A stretch of 13,749 nucleotides of DNA from a bacterium (GTDB taxonomy: Bacteria > Patescibacteriota > Minisyncoccia > Phycocordibacterales > UBA10002), in the NCBI GenBank assembly GCA_030649775.1, contig JAUSFR010000023.1:1-13749 (forward strand), in the 5' to 3' direction. Positions within the stretch are counted from its first letter, which is position 1. The number at the start of each line of letters is the position of its first letter. The notes below the pieces were generated by a model, which was not told the DNA's origin, searched no databases, and saw nothing but the letters and a program-made list of their open reading frames with translations. The position numbers and the translations under genes are program-made. Positions 3,714 through 9,735 of this stretch are shown piece after piece.

Positions 3714-5702
3714 ATGTATAATTGTTGGGTGCCAAATCTCAAGGAAAATGTGAAAGAAGCCAAGGAGAAAGGGAAGAAGGTGCTCAAATCGCTTTCACCC
3801 AAAGAACAACAGGGCAAGAACACCCCTCCTCCAAAGCCGTGGCGTGAGTTTGTAAACAACGCGACAGGGATGCTCTTTATCTTTCTCGTGCTGATGACCG
3901 TGTACTCATTTATCGCGGACAATCGGACCACCGCTTCGGACATTCCGATTTCGGAAGTCGCGGGCGACGTGGCGCGCGGAGACGTTTCGGAAATAAAAGT
4001 GGCGGGTGAGGTACTCACCGTTGTCTACGGGAAAGGCAACATTGAAAAGAAATCAAAGAAAGAGCCGGGAGTCGGGCTGTCCCAGACGCTCGTGAACTAT
4101 GGCGTGCCGACCGACAAACTCCAGACGGTGAAAATCTCCGTGGAAAAGGAAGGCGGGTTTGGCTACTGGTTTCTGAACCTCGCACCGTTTATCATTCCGC
4201 TCATTTTCGTCTTGGTGCTACTCTGGTTTCTCACTCGGCAGGTGAAAGGCGCCGGTATGCAGGCCTTTACCTTTGGGCAATCCAAACCGCGCATTATTTT
4301 CCCGACCGATAAAAAACAGAAAGTCACCTTCAAGGATGTCGCGGGCGTGAAGGAGGCGAAGCAGGAGCTTGCGGAAATTGTTGACTTTTTGAAGAACCCG
4401 AAAAAGTTTTTGGATATCGGCGCGCAGATACCCAAGGGCGTGCTCCTTATGGGCGCGGCCGGTACGGGAAAGACGCTTCTCGCCCGCGCGGTGGCGGGGG
4501 AGGCGGGCGTGCCGTTCTTTTCCATTTCGGGTTCGGAGTTTGTGGAAATGTTTGTCGGTGTCGGCGCATCGCGCGTTCGCGACCTCTTTAAGCTCGCGAA
4601 GCAAGCCGCTCCGTCCATTATCTTCATCGATGAAATAGACGCGGTAGGACGCGTACGTGGCGGGGGAATGGGCGGGGGGAATGACGAGCGCGAACAAACA
4701 CTGAACCAAATTCTTGTGGAAATGGACGGGTTTGAACAGCACGACAAAGTGATTGTCATGGCGGCGACCAACCGGAGCGATGTGCTGGACTCGGCGCTGG
4801 TGCGCCCCGGCCGGTTTGATAGGCGTGTCACGGTAGACCTTCCGGACCGAAATGACCGCGAGGCGATACTTGCAGTACACGCGCAAAAAAAACAGCTTGC
4901 CGAAGACGTGAACCTCAAGGTGGTGGCGGAGCGGACCCCGGGATTTTCCGGAGCGGACCTCCACTCTATTGTGAACGAAGCGGCCATTCTTGCCGCTCGT
5001 GAGGAGCGTGCGAAGGTTGCCCAGTTTGACCTTATTCGTTCCATAGAGAAGGTGATGCTTGGTCCCGAGCGCAAGAGCCACTTGCTTTCCGAAGCGGAAA
5101 AGAAAATTACCGCCTATCACGAAGCGGGACACGCGCTCGTCTCTTCGGTACTTCCGTACGCCGACCCCGTGCATAAGGTTTCTATCATCTCGCGCGGGCG
5201 CGCGGCGGGTTATACTCTCAAGCTCCCGCTTGAAGACAGGAAGCTTCAATCGCGCAAAGAGTTTTTGGATGACATCGCCGTCACCCTCGGAGGATACATC
5301 ACCGAACTTATGCTCTTTGGCGACATTACGACCGGTCCCTCAAACGATTTGCAGGTAGTTTCCGCGCTCGCGCGTGATATGGTCACGAAGTACGGTATGT
5401 CCGACAAGCTCGGCCCCATCGCCTTTGAGACGCTTCTCGGCCGAATGGGGAGCCGTGGTGTGCACGAGGAGAAGGAGTATTCACAGAAAGTAGGGGATGC
5501 GATAGATGTGGAAGTTTCCAAGATTGTGACCGAAGCCTACAAACGCGCCGAGGACATTCTCACAAAGCACCGCCCCGCGCTTGATGCGATTGCTCTGAAA
5601 TTGATTGAAGTAGAAACACTAGAACAAGACGAGTACGAGAAGGTCATCATCGCTTTCGGCATTATGCCGAAAAAGAAGAAGGATATAGAGCATCAGAAGT
5701 GA
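3714..5702 (+). CDS. ftsH: ATP-dependent zinc metalloprotease FtsH
   Basis: FtsH is the membrane-anchored AAA+ protease that degrades misfolded membrane proteins and tagged substrates. Order in the 662 residues: Lys-rich cytosolic tail (1-48), TM1 (~52-68), extracytoplasmic domain (~70-150), TM2 (~155-174), AAA module with Walker A GAAGTGKT (247-254), Walker B FIDEID (304-309) and arginine fingers in RPGRFDRR (364-371), then the peptidase with zinc motif HEAGH (469-473) and third ligand Asp545 in GPSNDLQ. Walker A has Ala-Ala where Pro-Pro is usual. The segment GGYITELMLFG (526-536) departs from the common GGRxAEExxFG. ATG 3714 has AAAGGAA five bases upstream. GTG 3750 is an alternative start, with AAGGA at 3741-3745 and a TATAAT at 3717-3722 that would place transcription start between the two. 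The C-terminus is Lys-rich. It stands alone on its strand. Confidence 0.97.
   Translation: MYNCWVPNLKENVKEAKEKGKKVLKSLSPKEQQGKNTPPPKPWREFVNNATGMLFIFLVLMTVYSFIADNRTTASDIPISEVAGDVARGDVSEIKVAGEVLTVVYGKGNIEKKSKKEPGVGLSQTLVNYGVPTDKLQTVKISVEKEGGFGYWFLNLAPFIIPLIFVLVLLWFLTRQVKGAGMQAFTFGQSKPRIIFPTDKKQKVTFKDVAGVKEAKQELAEIVDFLKNPKKFLDIGAQIPKGVLLMGAAGTGKTLLARAVAGEAGVPFFSISGSEFVEMFVGVGASRVRDLFKLAKQAAPSIIFIDEIDAVGRVRGGGMGGGNDEREQTLNQILVEMDGFEQHDKVIVMAATNRSDVLDSALVRPGRFDRRVTVDLPDRNDREAILAVHAQKKQLAEDVNLKVVAERTPGFSGADLHSIVNEAAILAAREERAKVAQFDLIRSIEKVMLGPERKSHLLSEAEKKITAYHEAGHALVSSVLPYADPVHKVSIISRGRAAGYTLKLPLEDRKLQSRKEFLDDIAVTLGGYITELMLFGDITTGPSNDLQVVSALARDMVTKYGMSDKLGPIAFETLLGRMGSRGVHEEKEYSQKVGDAIDVEVSKIVTEAYKRAEDILTKHRPALDAIALKLIEVETLEQDEYEKVIIAFGIMPKKKKDIEHQK
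3717..3722 (+). promoter_or_regulatory. TATAAT overlapping the annotated ftsH start codon
   Basis: A perfect TATAAT begins immediately after the ATG at 3714-3716. If it is a working -10 box, transcription would start near 3728-3730. The protein would then begin at GTG 3750, which has its own AAGGA (3741-3745). No convincing -35 is visible, so this could be chance. Confidence 0.3.
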
Positions 5703-5730
5703 AACTAGGCGCTAGGCTTTAGGCACTAGG
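5703..5730 (+). repeat. Heptamer array, four units, directly after the ftsH stop
   Basis: AACTAGG CGCTAGG CTTTAGG CACTAGG is four 7-base units with a constant TAGG, starting at the first base after the TGA of ftsH. Related arrays with different unit sequences occur at 9098-9132 and 10872-10902. Confidence 0.7.
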
Positions 5731-5832
5731 AAAGAGCAATCTTCTTGCCCCCGCTCTTTAGAGGGGAGGATTGAGGTGGGGTTATAATTCTCCCTTTCCT
5801 AAAGGGAGCAGACGAAGTCGAGGGATTTTATA
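5731..5832. other. Gene-free stretch with two hairpins and two TATAAT sequences
   Basis: AAAGAGC 5731-5737 / GCTCTTT 5753-5759 can form a hairpin just after ftsH and may terminate it weakly (no T tract). CTCCCTTT 5790-5797 / AAAGGGAG 5801-5808 is a second, tighter hairpin with loop CCT. TATAAT occurs at 5783-5788 and at 5829-5834. The G-rich sequence GAGGGGAGGATTGAGGTGGG resembles common short intergenic repeats. No open reading frame is supported. Confidence 0.4.
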
Positions 5833-5872
5833 ATTTAGCAAAATTACCACGGCCGTGGTAATTTTGCTAAAT
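5833..5872. repeat. Perfect 40-bp palindrome with CGGCCG centre
   Basis: Twenty bases from 5833 (ATTTAGCAAAATTACCACGG) are followed by their exact reverse complement to 5872. The centre is CGGCCG. No T tract follows on either strand, so a simple terminator is unlikely. The arms are AT-rich. Two similar hairpins with centres CGGTCG and CGACCG lie at 9554-9585 and 9632-9672. Confidence 0.85.
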
Positions 5873-5880
5873 GGTGACTT

Positions 5881-5909
5881 TTGCGGAAGTGGCCGATTTA
5901 CGCTACGAT
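5881..5909 (+). promoter_or_regulatory. Candidate promoter of the interrupted tRNA gene
   Basis: TTGCGG (5881-5886) and TACGAT (5904-5909) are separated by exactly 17 bases. The tRNA begins at 5919, nine bases after the -10, which would give a very short 5' leader. Both hexamers match consensus only partly. Confidence 0.4.
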
Positions 5910-5951
5910 TTCAATTACGCGCGTGTAGCTCAATGGTGGAGCGTCCCGCTT

Positions 5952-6127
5952 ATAATTACAAATGAGGAGCGCCGCGGAAACTTCTTAGTTTACATGGCGA
6001 CCGAATGCAGTAATTATATGAATTGAAAATTTCAGAGTCCGCCCCTAGCTCAATGGTTAGAGCACCGAGCTTATACCTCGGTGGTTCTTGGTTCGAGTCC
6101 AAGGGGGCGGACTCTGAAATAATTCAT
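5952..6127 (+). other. Insert or intron (176 bases) carrying a nested tRNA; class unknown
   Basis: The coordinates are one of five equivalent choices within the TATA direct repeat. Hairpin A pairs TATAATTAC 5951-5959 with GTAATTATA 6010-6018. Inside it are CGCC 5970-5973 / GGCG 5996-5999 and AAACT 5978-5982 / AGTTT 5987-5991. Helix B pairs ATATGAATT 6016-6024 with AATTCATAT 6121-6129, then after a GAAA bulge ATTTCAGAGT 6029-6038 with ACTCTGAAAT 6111-6120, running straight into the acceptor stem of the nested tRNA. A and B overlap by three bases and may compete. Without the nested tRNA the insert is only ~103 bases. That is too short for a known group I or II intron, and it lacks their core motifs and a terminal G. 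It has no reading frame. Confidence 0.75.
6039..6111 (+). tRNA. Nested tRNA-Ile(UAU), complete, inside the insert of another tRNA
   Basis: This is a 73-base canonical cloverleaf. Acceptor CCGCCCC 6039-6045 pairs with GGGGCGG 6104-6110, with discriminator A 6111. The D-arm GCTC/GAGC has loop AATGGTTA. The anticodon stem CCGAG 6065-6069 / CTCGG 6077-6081 has loop CTTATAC, so the anticodon at 6072-6074 is UAU (isoleucine, AUA codons). The variable loop is TGGTT and the T-arm is CTTGG/TTCGAGT/CCAAG. CCA is not encoded. The acceptor begins with C1-G72, unusual for an isoleucine tRNA. It lies in the same orientation as the host tRNA. Its acceptor stem is continued by 19 more base pairs of insert sequence, so RNase P and tRNase Z processing would cut the host precursor in two. 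Confidence 0.93.
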
Positions 6128-6188
6128 ATATCGGGGTGGTTCTAGGTTCGAGTCCTAGCACGCGCATTCGTTAAATGAATAACACAAT

Positions 6189-6590
6189 ATGAACAATTCT
6201 TCAGAAAACATGCCGTTAGGAGATTTGAGGCACATAACCGCGCGTAGAGTTATCTTGGAGGGGTTGCGCGCGGTGGGTATTGAGAATGATAAGATAACCG
6301 CGTTTTCTAGGCGATTGGAAGACATAAGTCTGAAACTTGCCGTGCTTTTGAAAGGTGAAGCTACTGCAACAGCCCAAGATGAAAGTAGTTCTCTTCTGCG
6401 GGAGGCAAGCAGGACTGACCCATATAAGAATACTCAAAAGGCGAAAGAACACATAACCCAATGGATTGAACATACGCTTGGCTTGGTTAATGCAACGGAA
6501 GAAATTCGTATGGAACTTGAGACTCTCGTTTCTGATATTGTCGATGATGAGGTCGCCAAACATAAGCAACGCACGCATGATGAAGAATAG
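6189..6590 (+). CDS. Small helical protein of unknown function
   Basis: This 133-residue soluble protein is rich in Glu, Lys, Arg and Ala, with long predicted-helical stretches (about 14-56 and 74-128) and no Cys, Trp pair, signal peptide or membrane segment. The segment KAKEHITQWIEHTLGLV is amphipathic. I recognise no family. The ATG at 6189 follows the interrupted tRNA by 22 bases and has no Shine-Dalgarno sequence. It is followed after 35 bases by the HAD-family gene on the same strand, so the two probably form an operon, perhaps read from the tRNA promoter. The composition resembles small adaptor or regulatory proteins, but nothing specific supports a role. Confidence 0.6.
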   Translation: MNNSSENMPLGDLRHITARRVILEGLRAVGIENDKITAFSRRLEDISLKLAVLLKGEATATAQDESSSLLREASRTDPYKNTQKAKEHITQWIEHTLGLVNATEEIRMELETLVSDIVDDEVAKHKQRTHDEE

Positions 6591-6625
6591 AGTGTGAAGA
6601 GCGAACTCTCAAATTGCAAAGAAAC

Positions 6626-7303
6626 ATGGAAAACAAGATAAAAGGGATACTATTTGATTTCAATGGGGTGCTCTGGTGGGATACTGTCCTCCAAGAGCAA
6701 GCATGGAAGAGATTTTCTAACGAAGTCCGAGGCACCTCTTTTTCTGAAGAAGAAAAGGCCACTCATGTGCATGGGAGAAATAATAAGCACACACTGGAGT
6801 ATCTAACTGGAAAAATACTTTCACCCGAGGAACTTATAGACCTAACCGAACAAAAGGAATCTGCATACAGGAAGTTGTGTCTGGAACAAGGCGAGAATTT
6901 TAAACTTTCGCCCGGTGCGATTGCACTGTTGGAACATTTAACAGTACAGAAAGTGCCTTTTACCATTGCTACCGCTTCGGAGAAGAATAACGTTCTTTTC
7001 TTTTTCAAACACTTACACTTGGATAAGTGGTTCAGTATGGAAAAGGTAGTATATGACGACGGTACATTACCGGGGAAACCCGCCCCCGACATTTATCTTC
7101 GAGCGGCCGAAAAGATTAACGTTTCTCCCGAGGAGTGTATGGTTATTGAAGACGCAAAATCAGGAATAAAAAGTGCCTGTGCGGCGCGCGTTGGTCTTGT
7201 TGTTGGCCTTGGCCCAAAGGCTAAACACAGCACACTCCTAGAGTATGGAGCTCATATGGCGATAGAGGAATTGGGGGAACTGCTTGCGACTAAGATTATT
7301 TGA
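6626..7303 (+). CDS. HAD-superfamily hydrolase, beta-phosphoglucomutase-like, with altered motif I
   Basis: The 225-residue protein has the HAD order. Motif I is FDFNGVL (nucleophile Asp11), followed by a helical cap domain (~20-85), motif II ATAS (115-118), motif III Lys in GKPAPDIY (Lys151) and motif IV VIEDAKSGI with Glu175-Asp176. The length and the GKPxPD...EDxxxGIxxA pattern place it with the beta-phosphoglucomutase/phosphoglycolate phosphatase-like group. Motif I reads D-x-N where D-x-D is expected, so the usual general acid/base Asp is Asn13, which may reduce or change the activity. The substrate is unknown. ATG 6626 is preferred over TTG 6614 because the conserved strand follows directly. 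It ends at TGA 7301-7303, with one base before the stop of convergent recG and no room for a terminator. Confidence 0.85.
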   Translation: MENKIKGILFDFNGVLWWDTVLQEQAWKRFSNEVRGTSFSEEEKATHVHGRNNKHTLEYLTGKILSPEELIDLTEQKESAYRKLCLEQGENFKLSPGAIALLEHLTVQKVPFTIATASEKNNVLFFFKHLHLDKWFSMEKVVYDDGTLPGKPAPDIYLRAAEKINVSPEECMVIEDAKSGIKSACAARVGLVVGLGPKAKHSTLLEYGAHMAIEELGELLATKII

Positions 7304-7304
7304 A

Positions 7305-9506
7305 TTATTCAAAATGGATTTCGTCTTGTTTGCGGGAGGTGAGGTGCTCGGTGAGCAGGGGGTAGTGGGAGAGAGTTTCGTCTTCTTCAAGGAGACGCCT
7401 TGCTTCGGCGCGGGCGGCTTCCACCATCTTGAGATTCTGGAGGGCTTCCATTGCGACGTCCGAAACGCCCCACTGCTTTGAACCAGAAAGCTGTCCTGCT
7501 CCGCGAAACTTGAGGTCATACTCCGCGAGCTCAAAACCATTCTTCGCCGTCTGGAGCGCCTTTAGGCGGTCCAAGGTCTTCGCTCCCATGCTTTCGGTGA
7601 AGACGTAGCAGTAGGCTTGATGTGAGCTTCGAAGTACCCGTCCGCGAAGTTGGTGGAGTTGGGCGAGACCGAAGCGCTCCGCGCCTTCAATGATAATGAC
7701 GGTCGCGTTTGGGACATTGACACCGACCTCCACAACCGAGGTGGAAACGAGAATATCTATTTTCCCGTTCTTGAAATCTTCCATCGTTCGCTCTTTCTCC
7801 GTATCTTTGAGTTTGCTGTGCATCACGCCTATGTCAAACTCGGGGAAGACTTTTTCTTTGAGGCGTTTCGCCTCTGATTTGGCAGAGCGAGCTTGTACGG
7901 CAAATTCTTTGTCGGGGTCCGGTTCATCTATGCGGGGAGTAATGATGTACGCTTGCCTGCCAGCCCGTAATTCCTTGCGCACCTTCTCATACACGGCGTC
8001 ACGGTTTGCGGGTGCGACTGGTTCGGTGATAATTGGTTTTCGGCCTGGAGGAAGTTCATCCAGCACCGTCAAATCCAAATCGCCATACACGGTGAGCGCG
8101 AGTGTTCTCGGTATGGGCGTAGCCGTCATACTTAAAAGGTGGGGCATTCGCATTTCTTTGTGTACCAAGGCCTTTCTCTGATTGACCCCAAAGCGGTGTT
8201 GCTCATCTATAATCGCAAAGGCGAGGTGTTTAAACTGCACCGATTTTTGTATAAGTGCGTGAGTGCCAATGAGGACCGCAATCTCGCCATTTTTTGTCCA
8301 CTTCAAGAGTTGGCTTCGGGATATGTCGGTCCAGCCCGCTGGATTCACCTTTGAGGGGAATTTTCTGCATCCGCTTCCCGTAATGAGCGCGATACTTATG
8401 GGAAGATGTTTGAAGTATTCAATAAATGATTCAAAGTGCTGGGTCGCAAGGATTTCGGTTGGTGCCATATACGCAACTTGGAGCGTGCCGTAGTTTTGGT
8501 CCTTCGGTCGTGAAGTAATAACGGCATAGGCGGTGGAGGCGGCGACCGCGGTTTTACCACTTCCGACGTCACCTTCAAGGAGACGCGCCATCGGCACACC
8601 TCTTCTGAAGTCTTCAAGAATGCCACTCACTGCGTGATTTTGTGCGTTCGTAAATGAAAACGGAAACCGCTTCGTGAACTCGGCGATATGTTCTTCGCCT
8701 TTTTCTATGGTAAATGATTTTTCTTTTTGCCACAGCTTTCGCTCTTTTTGCTTCTCAAGCTGGATGAAGAGCACTTCTTCAAAGGCGAAGCGCTTGCGCG
8801 CGCCGACCGCGTCTCCCGCTTTTTGTGGCGCATGAATAAAAATGAGCGCGGTTTTGAGAGAGGGGAGGTGGTACTTTTCAAGAATGTCAGGAGGAATGGG
8901 GTCAACCAGCGTATCAAGCGCACCCGATGCAATTATCTTTTGAATATGATGGAAGAGCCAGTTTGAGGTGATTCCTTGCGACTCGGGATAGACGGGGTGG
9001 AGGTGGTGCGCTTCGCCATCTTCGCCAAAGAGTGACCCGCCGACACCGGTGGGAACGGAGGTTACTTTTTCTATTTTGGGATTACTGAAATAAAAAGAGC
9101 GTTTAGCGTTTAGCGTAGAGCGGTTAGTGTCAGAAGATTTTGGACGCCGTTGCGAAACGCGTCCTTCCACGCGAACCAGCGCGTCTTCGGGAATCATTTT
9201 TGCGATGTACGGCTGGTTGAACCAGACAATTTGGATTTTTCCACTGTCGTCTTTGAGCTCGGCGGTGCCCATCGGAATTTTTGTGCGAAAGGCTTTGGTC
9301 GCCTGAAGTTTGCTGATTGTACCGAAGACCACGACCGTTTCGCCTTGGGCGAGACTCCCAATCGTTCGCATTTCCGCAACGTCGCCATAGCGGGCGGGGA
9401 AGTGGTAGAGCAAATCCTCCGCGGTTTTTATCCGCAGTTTCTTAAGTGCCTTCTTCTGTGGCTCGGCAATACGGAAGAGAGTTTCAATGGGGGCGGTAAG
9501 TCGCAT
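7305..9506 (-). CDS. recG: ATP-dependent DNA helicase RecG
   Basis: RecG remodels stalled replication forks and Holliday junctions. In the 733-residue protein the N-terminal wedge/OB domain (about 40-150) is followed by helicase lobes with Walker A GDVGSGKT (312-319), APTEIL (348-353), DEQHRFGV (434-441), TATPIPRTL (461-469), motif V VSTSVVEVGVNVPNA (587-601) and motif VI QLRGRVLRSSHQAYC (619-633). The C-terminal LKFRGAGQLSG block (665-675) is typical. Motif VI has Leu625 where Gly is normal (RGRVGR). Residues ~119-140, a linker in the wedge domain, are encoded by a heptamer repeat array. The start at ATG 9504-9506 is chosen because MRLTAPIETLF begins the conserved region and TACAAT ends six bases upstream; an upstream extension would run through the palindromes. 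The protein is slightly longer than the usual ~690. Confidence 0.96.
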   Translation of the reverse strand: MRLTAPIETLFRIAEPQKKALKKLRIKTAEDLLYHFPARYGDVAEMRTIGSLAQGETVVVFGTISKLQATKAFRTKIPMGTAELKDDSGKIQIVWFNQPYIAKMIPEDALVRVEGRVSQRRPKSSDTNRSTLNAKRSFYFSNPKIEKVTSVPTGVGGSLFGEDGEAHHLHPVYPESQGITSNWLFHHIQKIIASGALDTLVDPIPPDILEKYHLPSLKTALIFIHAPQKAGDAVGARKRFAFEEVLFIQLEKQKERKLWQKEKSFTIEKGEEHIAEFTKRFPFSFTNAQNHAVSGILEDFRRGVPMARLLEGDVGSGKTAVAASTAYAVITSRPKDQNYGTLQVAYMAPTEILATQHFESFIEYFKHLPISIALITGSGCRKFPSKVNPAGWTDISRSQLLKWTKNGEIAVLIGTHALIQKSVQFKHLAFAIIDEQHRFGVNQRKALVHKEMRMPHLLSMTATPIPRTLALTVYGDLDLTVLDELPPGRKPIITEPVAPANRDAVYEKVRKELRAGRQAYIITPRIDEPDPDKEFAVQARSAKSEAKRLKEKVFPEFDIGVMHSKLKDTEKERTMEDFKNGKIDILVSTSVVEVGVNVPNATVIIIEGAERFGLAQLHQLRGRVLRSSHQAYCYVFTESMGAKTLDRLKALQTAKNGFELAEYDLKFRGAGQLSGSKQWGVSDVAMEALQNLKMVEAARAEARRLLEEDETLSHYPLLTEHLTSRKQDEIHFE
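9098..9132 (-). repeat. Heptamer array inside recG
   Basis: On the plus strand AGCGTTT AGCGTTT AGCGTAG AGCGGTT AGTGTCA gives four to five 7-base units. It lies within the recG reading frame and encodes the polar linker SSDTNRSTLNAKRS. The period is not a multiple of three, so this looks like an intergenic-type repeat that invaded or expanded in a tolerant part of the gene. Confidence 0.65.
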
Positions 9507-9512
9507 TCGGTA

Positions 9513-9518
9513 ATTGTA
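9513..9518 (-). promoter_or_regulatory. -10 box (TACAAT) of recG
   Basis: On the minus strand TACAAT is followed by TACCGA and then the recG ATG. This is the same six-base spacing as smpB and the GIY-YIG gene, implying a leaderless transcript. No good -35 hexamer is seen at the standard distance. Confidence 0.45.
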
Positions 9519-9553
9519 TCTAAAAGTTTGCCAATTAAAAGCAACGGCACTAT

Positions 9554-9585
9554 TACCACATATCAGCGGTCGCTGATATGTGGTA
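9554..9585. repeat. 15-bp-arm palindrome with centre CGGTCG
   Basis: TACCACATATCAGCG (9554-9568) and CGCTGATATGTGGTA (9571-9585) are exact inverted repeats separated by GT. It lies between the divergent recG and IMPase genes, with no T tract on either side. Confidence 0.85.
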
Positions 9586-9631
9586 CAAAGGGTTTGGTAC
9601 ATGAGGATCTAAGGTGGTTAAGCACTTTTTT

Positions 9632-9672
9632 GCTTTTACACTATATTTACGACCGTAAATATAGTGTAAAGC
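9632..9672. repeat. 17-bp-arm palindrome with centre CGACCG
   Basis: TTTACACTATATTTACG (9635-9651) and CGTAAATATAGTGTAAA (9654-9670) are exact inverted repeats separated by AC. They are extended by GC/GC after a one-base bulge (9634). The centre is the reverse complement of the centre of the neighbouring palindrome at 9554-9585, while the arms are unrelated. Confidence 0.85.
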
Positions 9673-9735
9673 TGCTAGTGCAGGTATCCGTGACTGTGCC
9701 CAGTAACTCTTGCTCCATGTGCCGTTAGTGGTAGT

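Larger units (their letters stand above)
5919..6166 (+). tRNA. tRNA-Ile(UAU) interrupted in the anticodon loop by a 176-base insert
   Basis: The two halves make a complete cloverleaf. Acceptor GCGCGTG 5919-5925 pairs perfectly with CACGCGC 6159-6165, with discriminator A at 6166 and no encoded CCA. The D-arm is GCTC/GAGC with loop AATGGTG (5928-5942). The anticodon stem is TCCCG 5944-5948 / CGGGG 6132-6136, the variable loop is TGGTT, and the T-arm CTAGG/TTCGAGT/CCTAG spans 6142-6158. A seven-base anticodon loop needs exactly 176 bases removed. TATA is repeated at both junctions, so five junction choices are possible, and all give the loop CTTATAT with anticodon UAU. The insert holds a whole second tRNA (6039-6111). 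Whether the RNA is spliced, or the gene is a disrupted remnant, cannot be read from sequence; the perfect outer stems argue for selection. Confidence 0.85.

Noticed and set aside
4163..5249. Long minus-strand frames inside ftsH
   Set aside because: They are antisense to an unmistakable FtsH and are rich in Ser/Arg from codon mirroring; there is no independent evidence.
5833..5872. Rho-independent terminator
   Set aside because: The stem is AT-rich with no T tract on either strand, and perfect symmetry over 40 bp is more than a terminator needs.
5990..6010. HDV-like ribozyme fragment (ATGGCGA...GAATG resembles the HDV J4/2 region)
   Set aside because: The nested double pseudoknot required upstream is not present; the match is a short chance similarity.
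5951..6127. Group I intron in the tRNA anticodon loop
   Set aside because: A P1-like pairing (CGCTT with GAGCG, T-G at the end) exists, but the insert is only ~103 bases without the nested tRNA, has no recognisable P7 (R/S) elements, and none of the possible 3' junctions leaves a terminal G.
5949..6131. Archaeal-type bulge-helix-bulge splice site
   Set aside because: TATA/TATA could form a 4-bp helix, but the flanking unpaired bases are two and one rather than two 3-base bulges.
9507..9602. N-terminal extension of RecG by 32 residues
   Set aside because: The extension would be encoded by palindrome sequence and lies upstream of the -10 box; the conserved protein begins at MRLTAPIETL.
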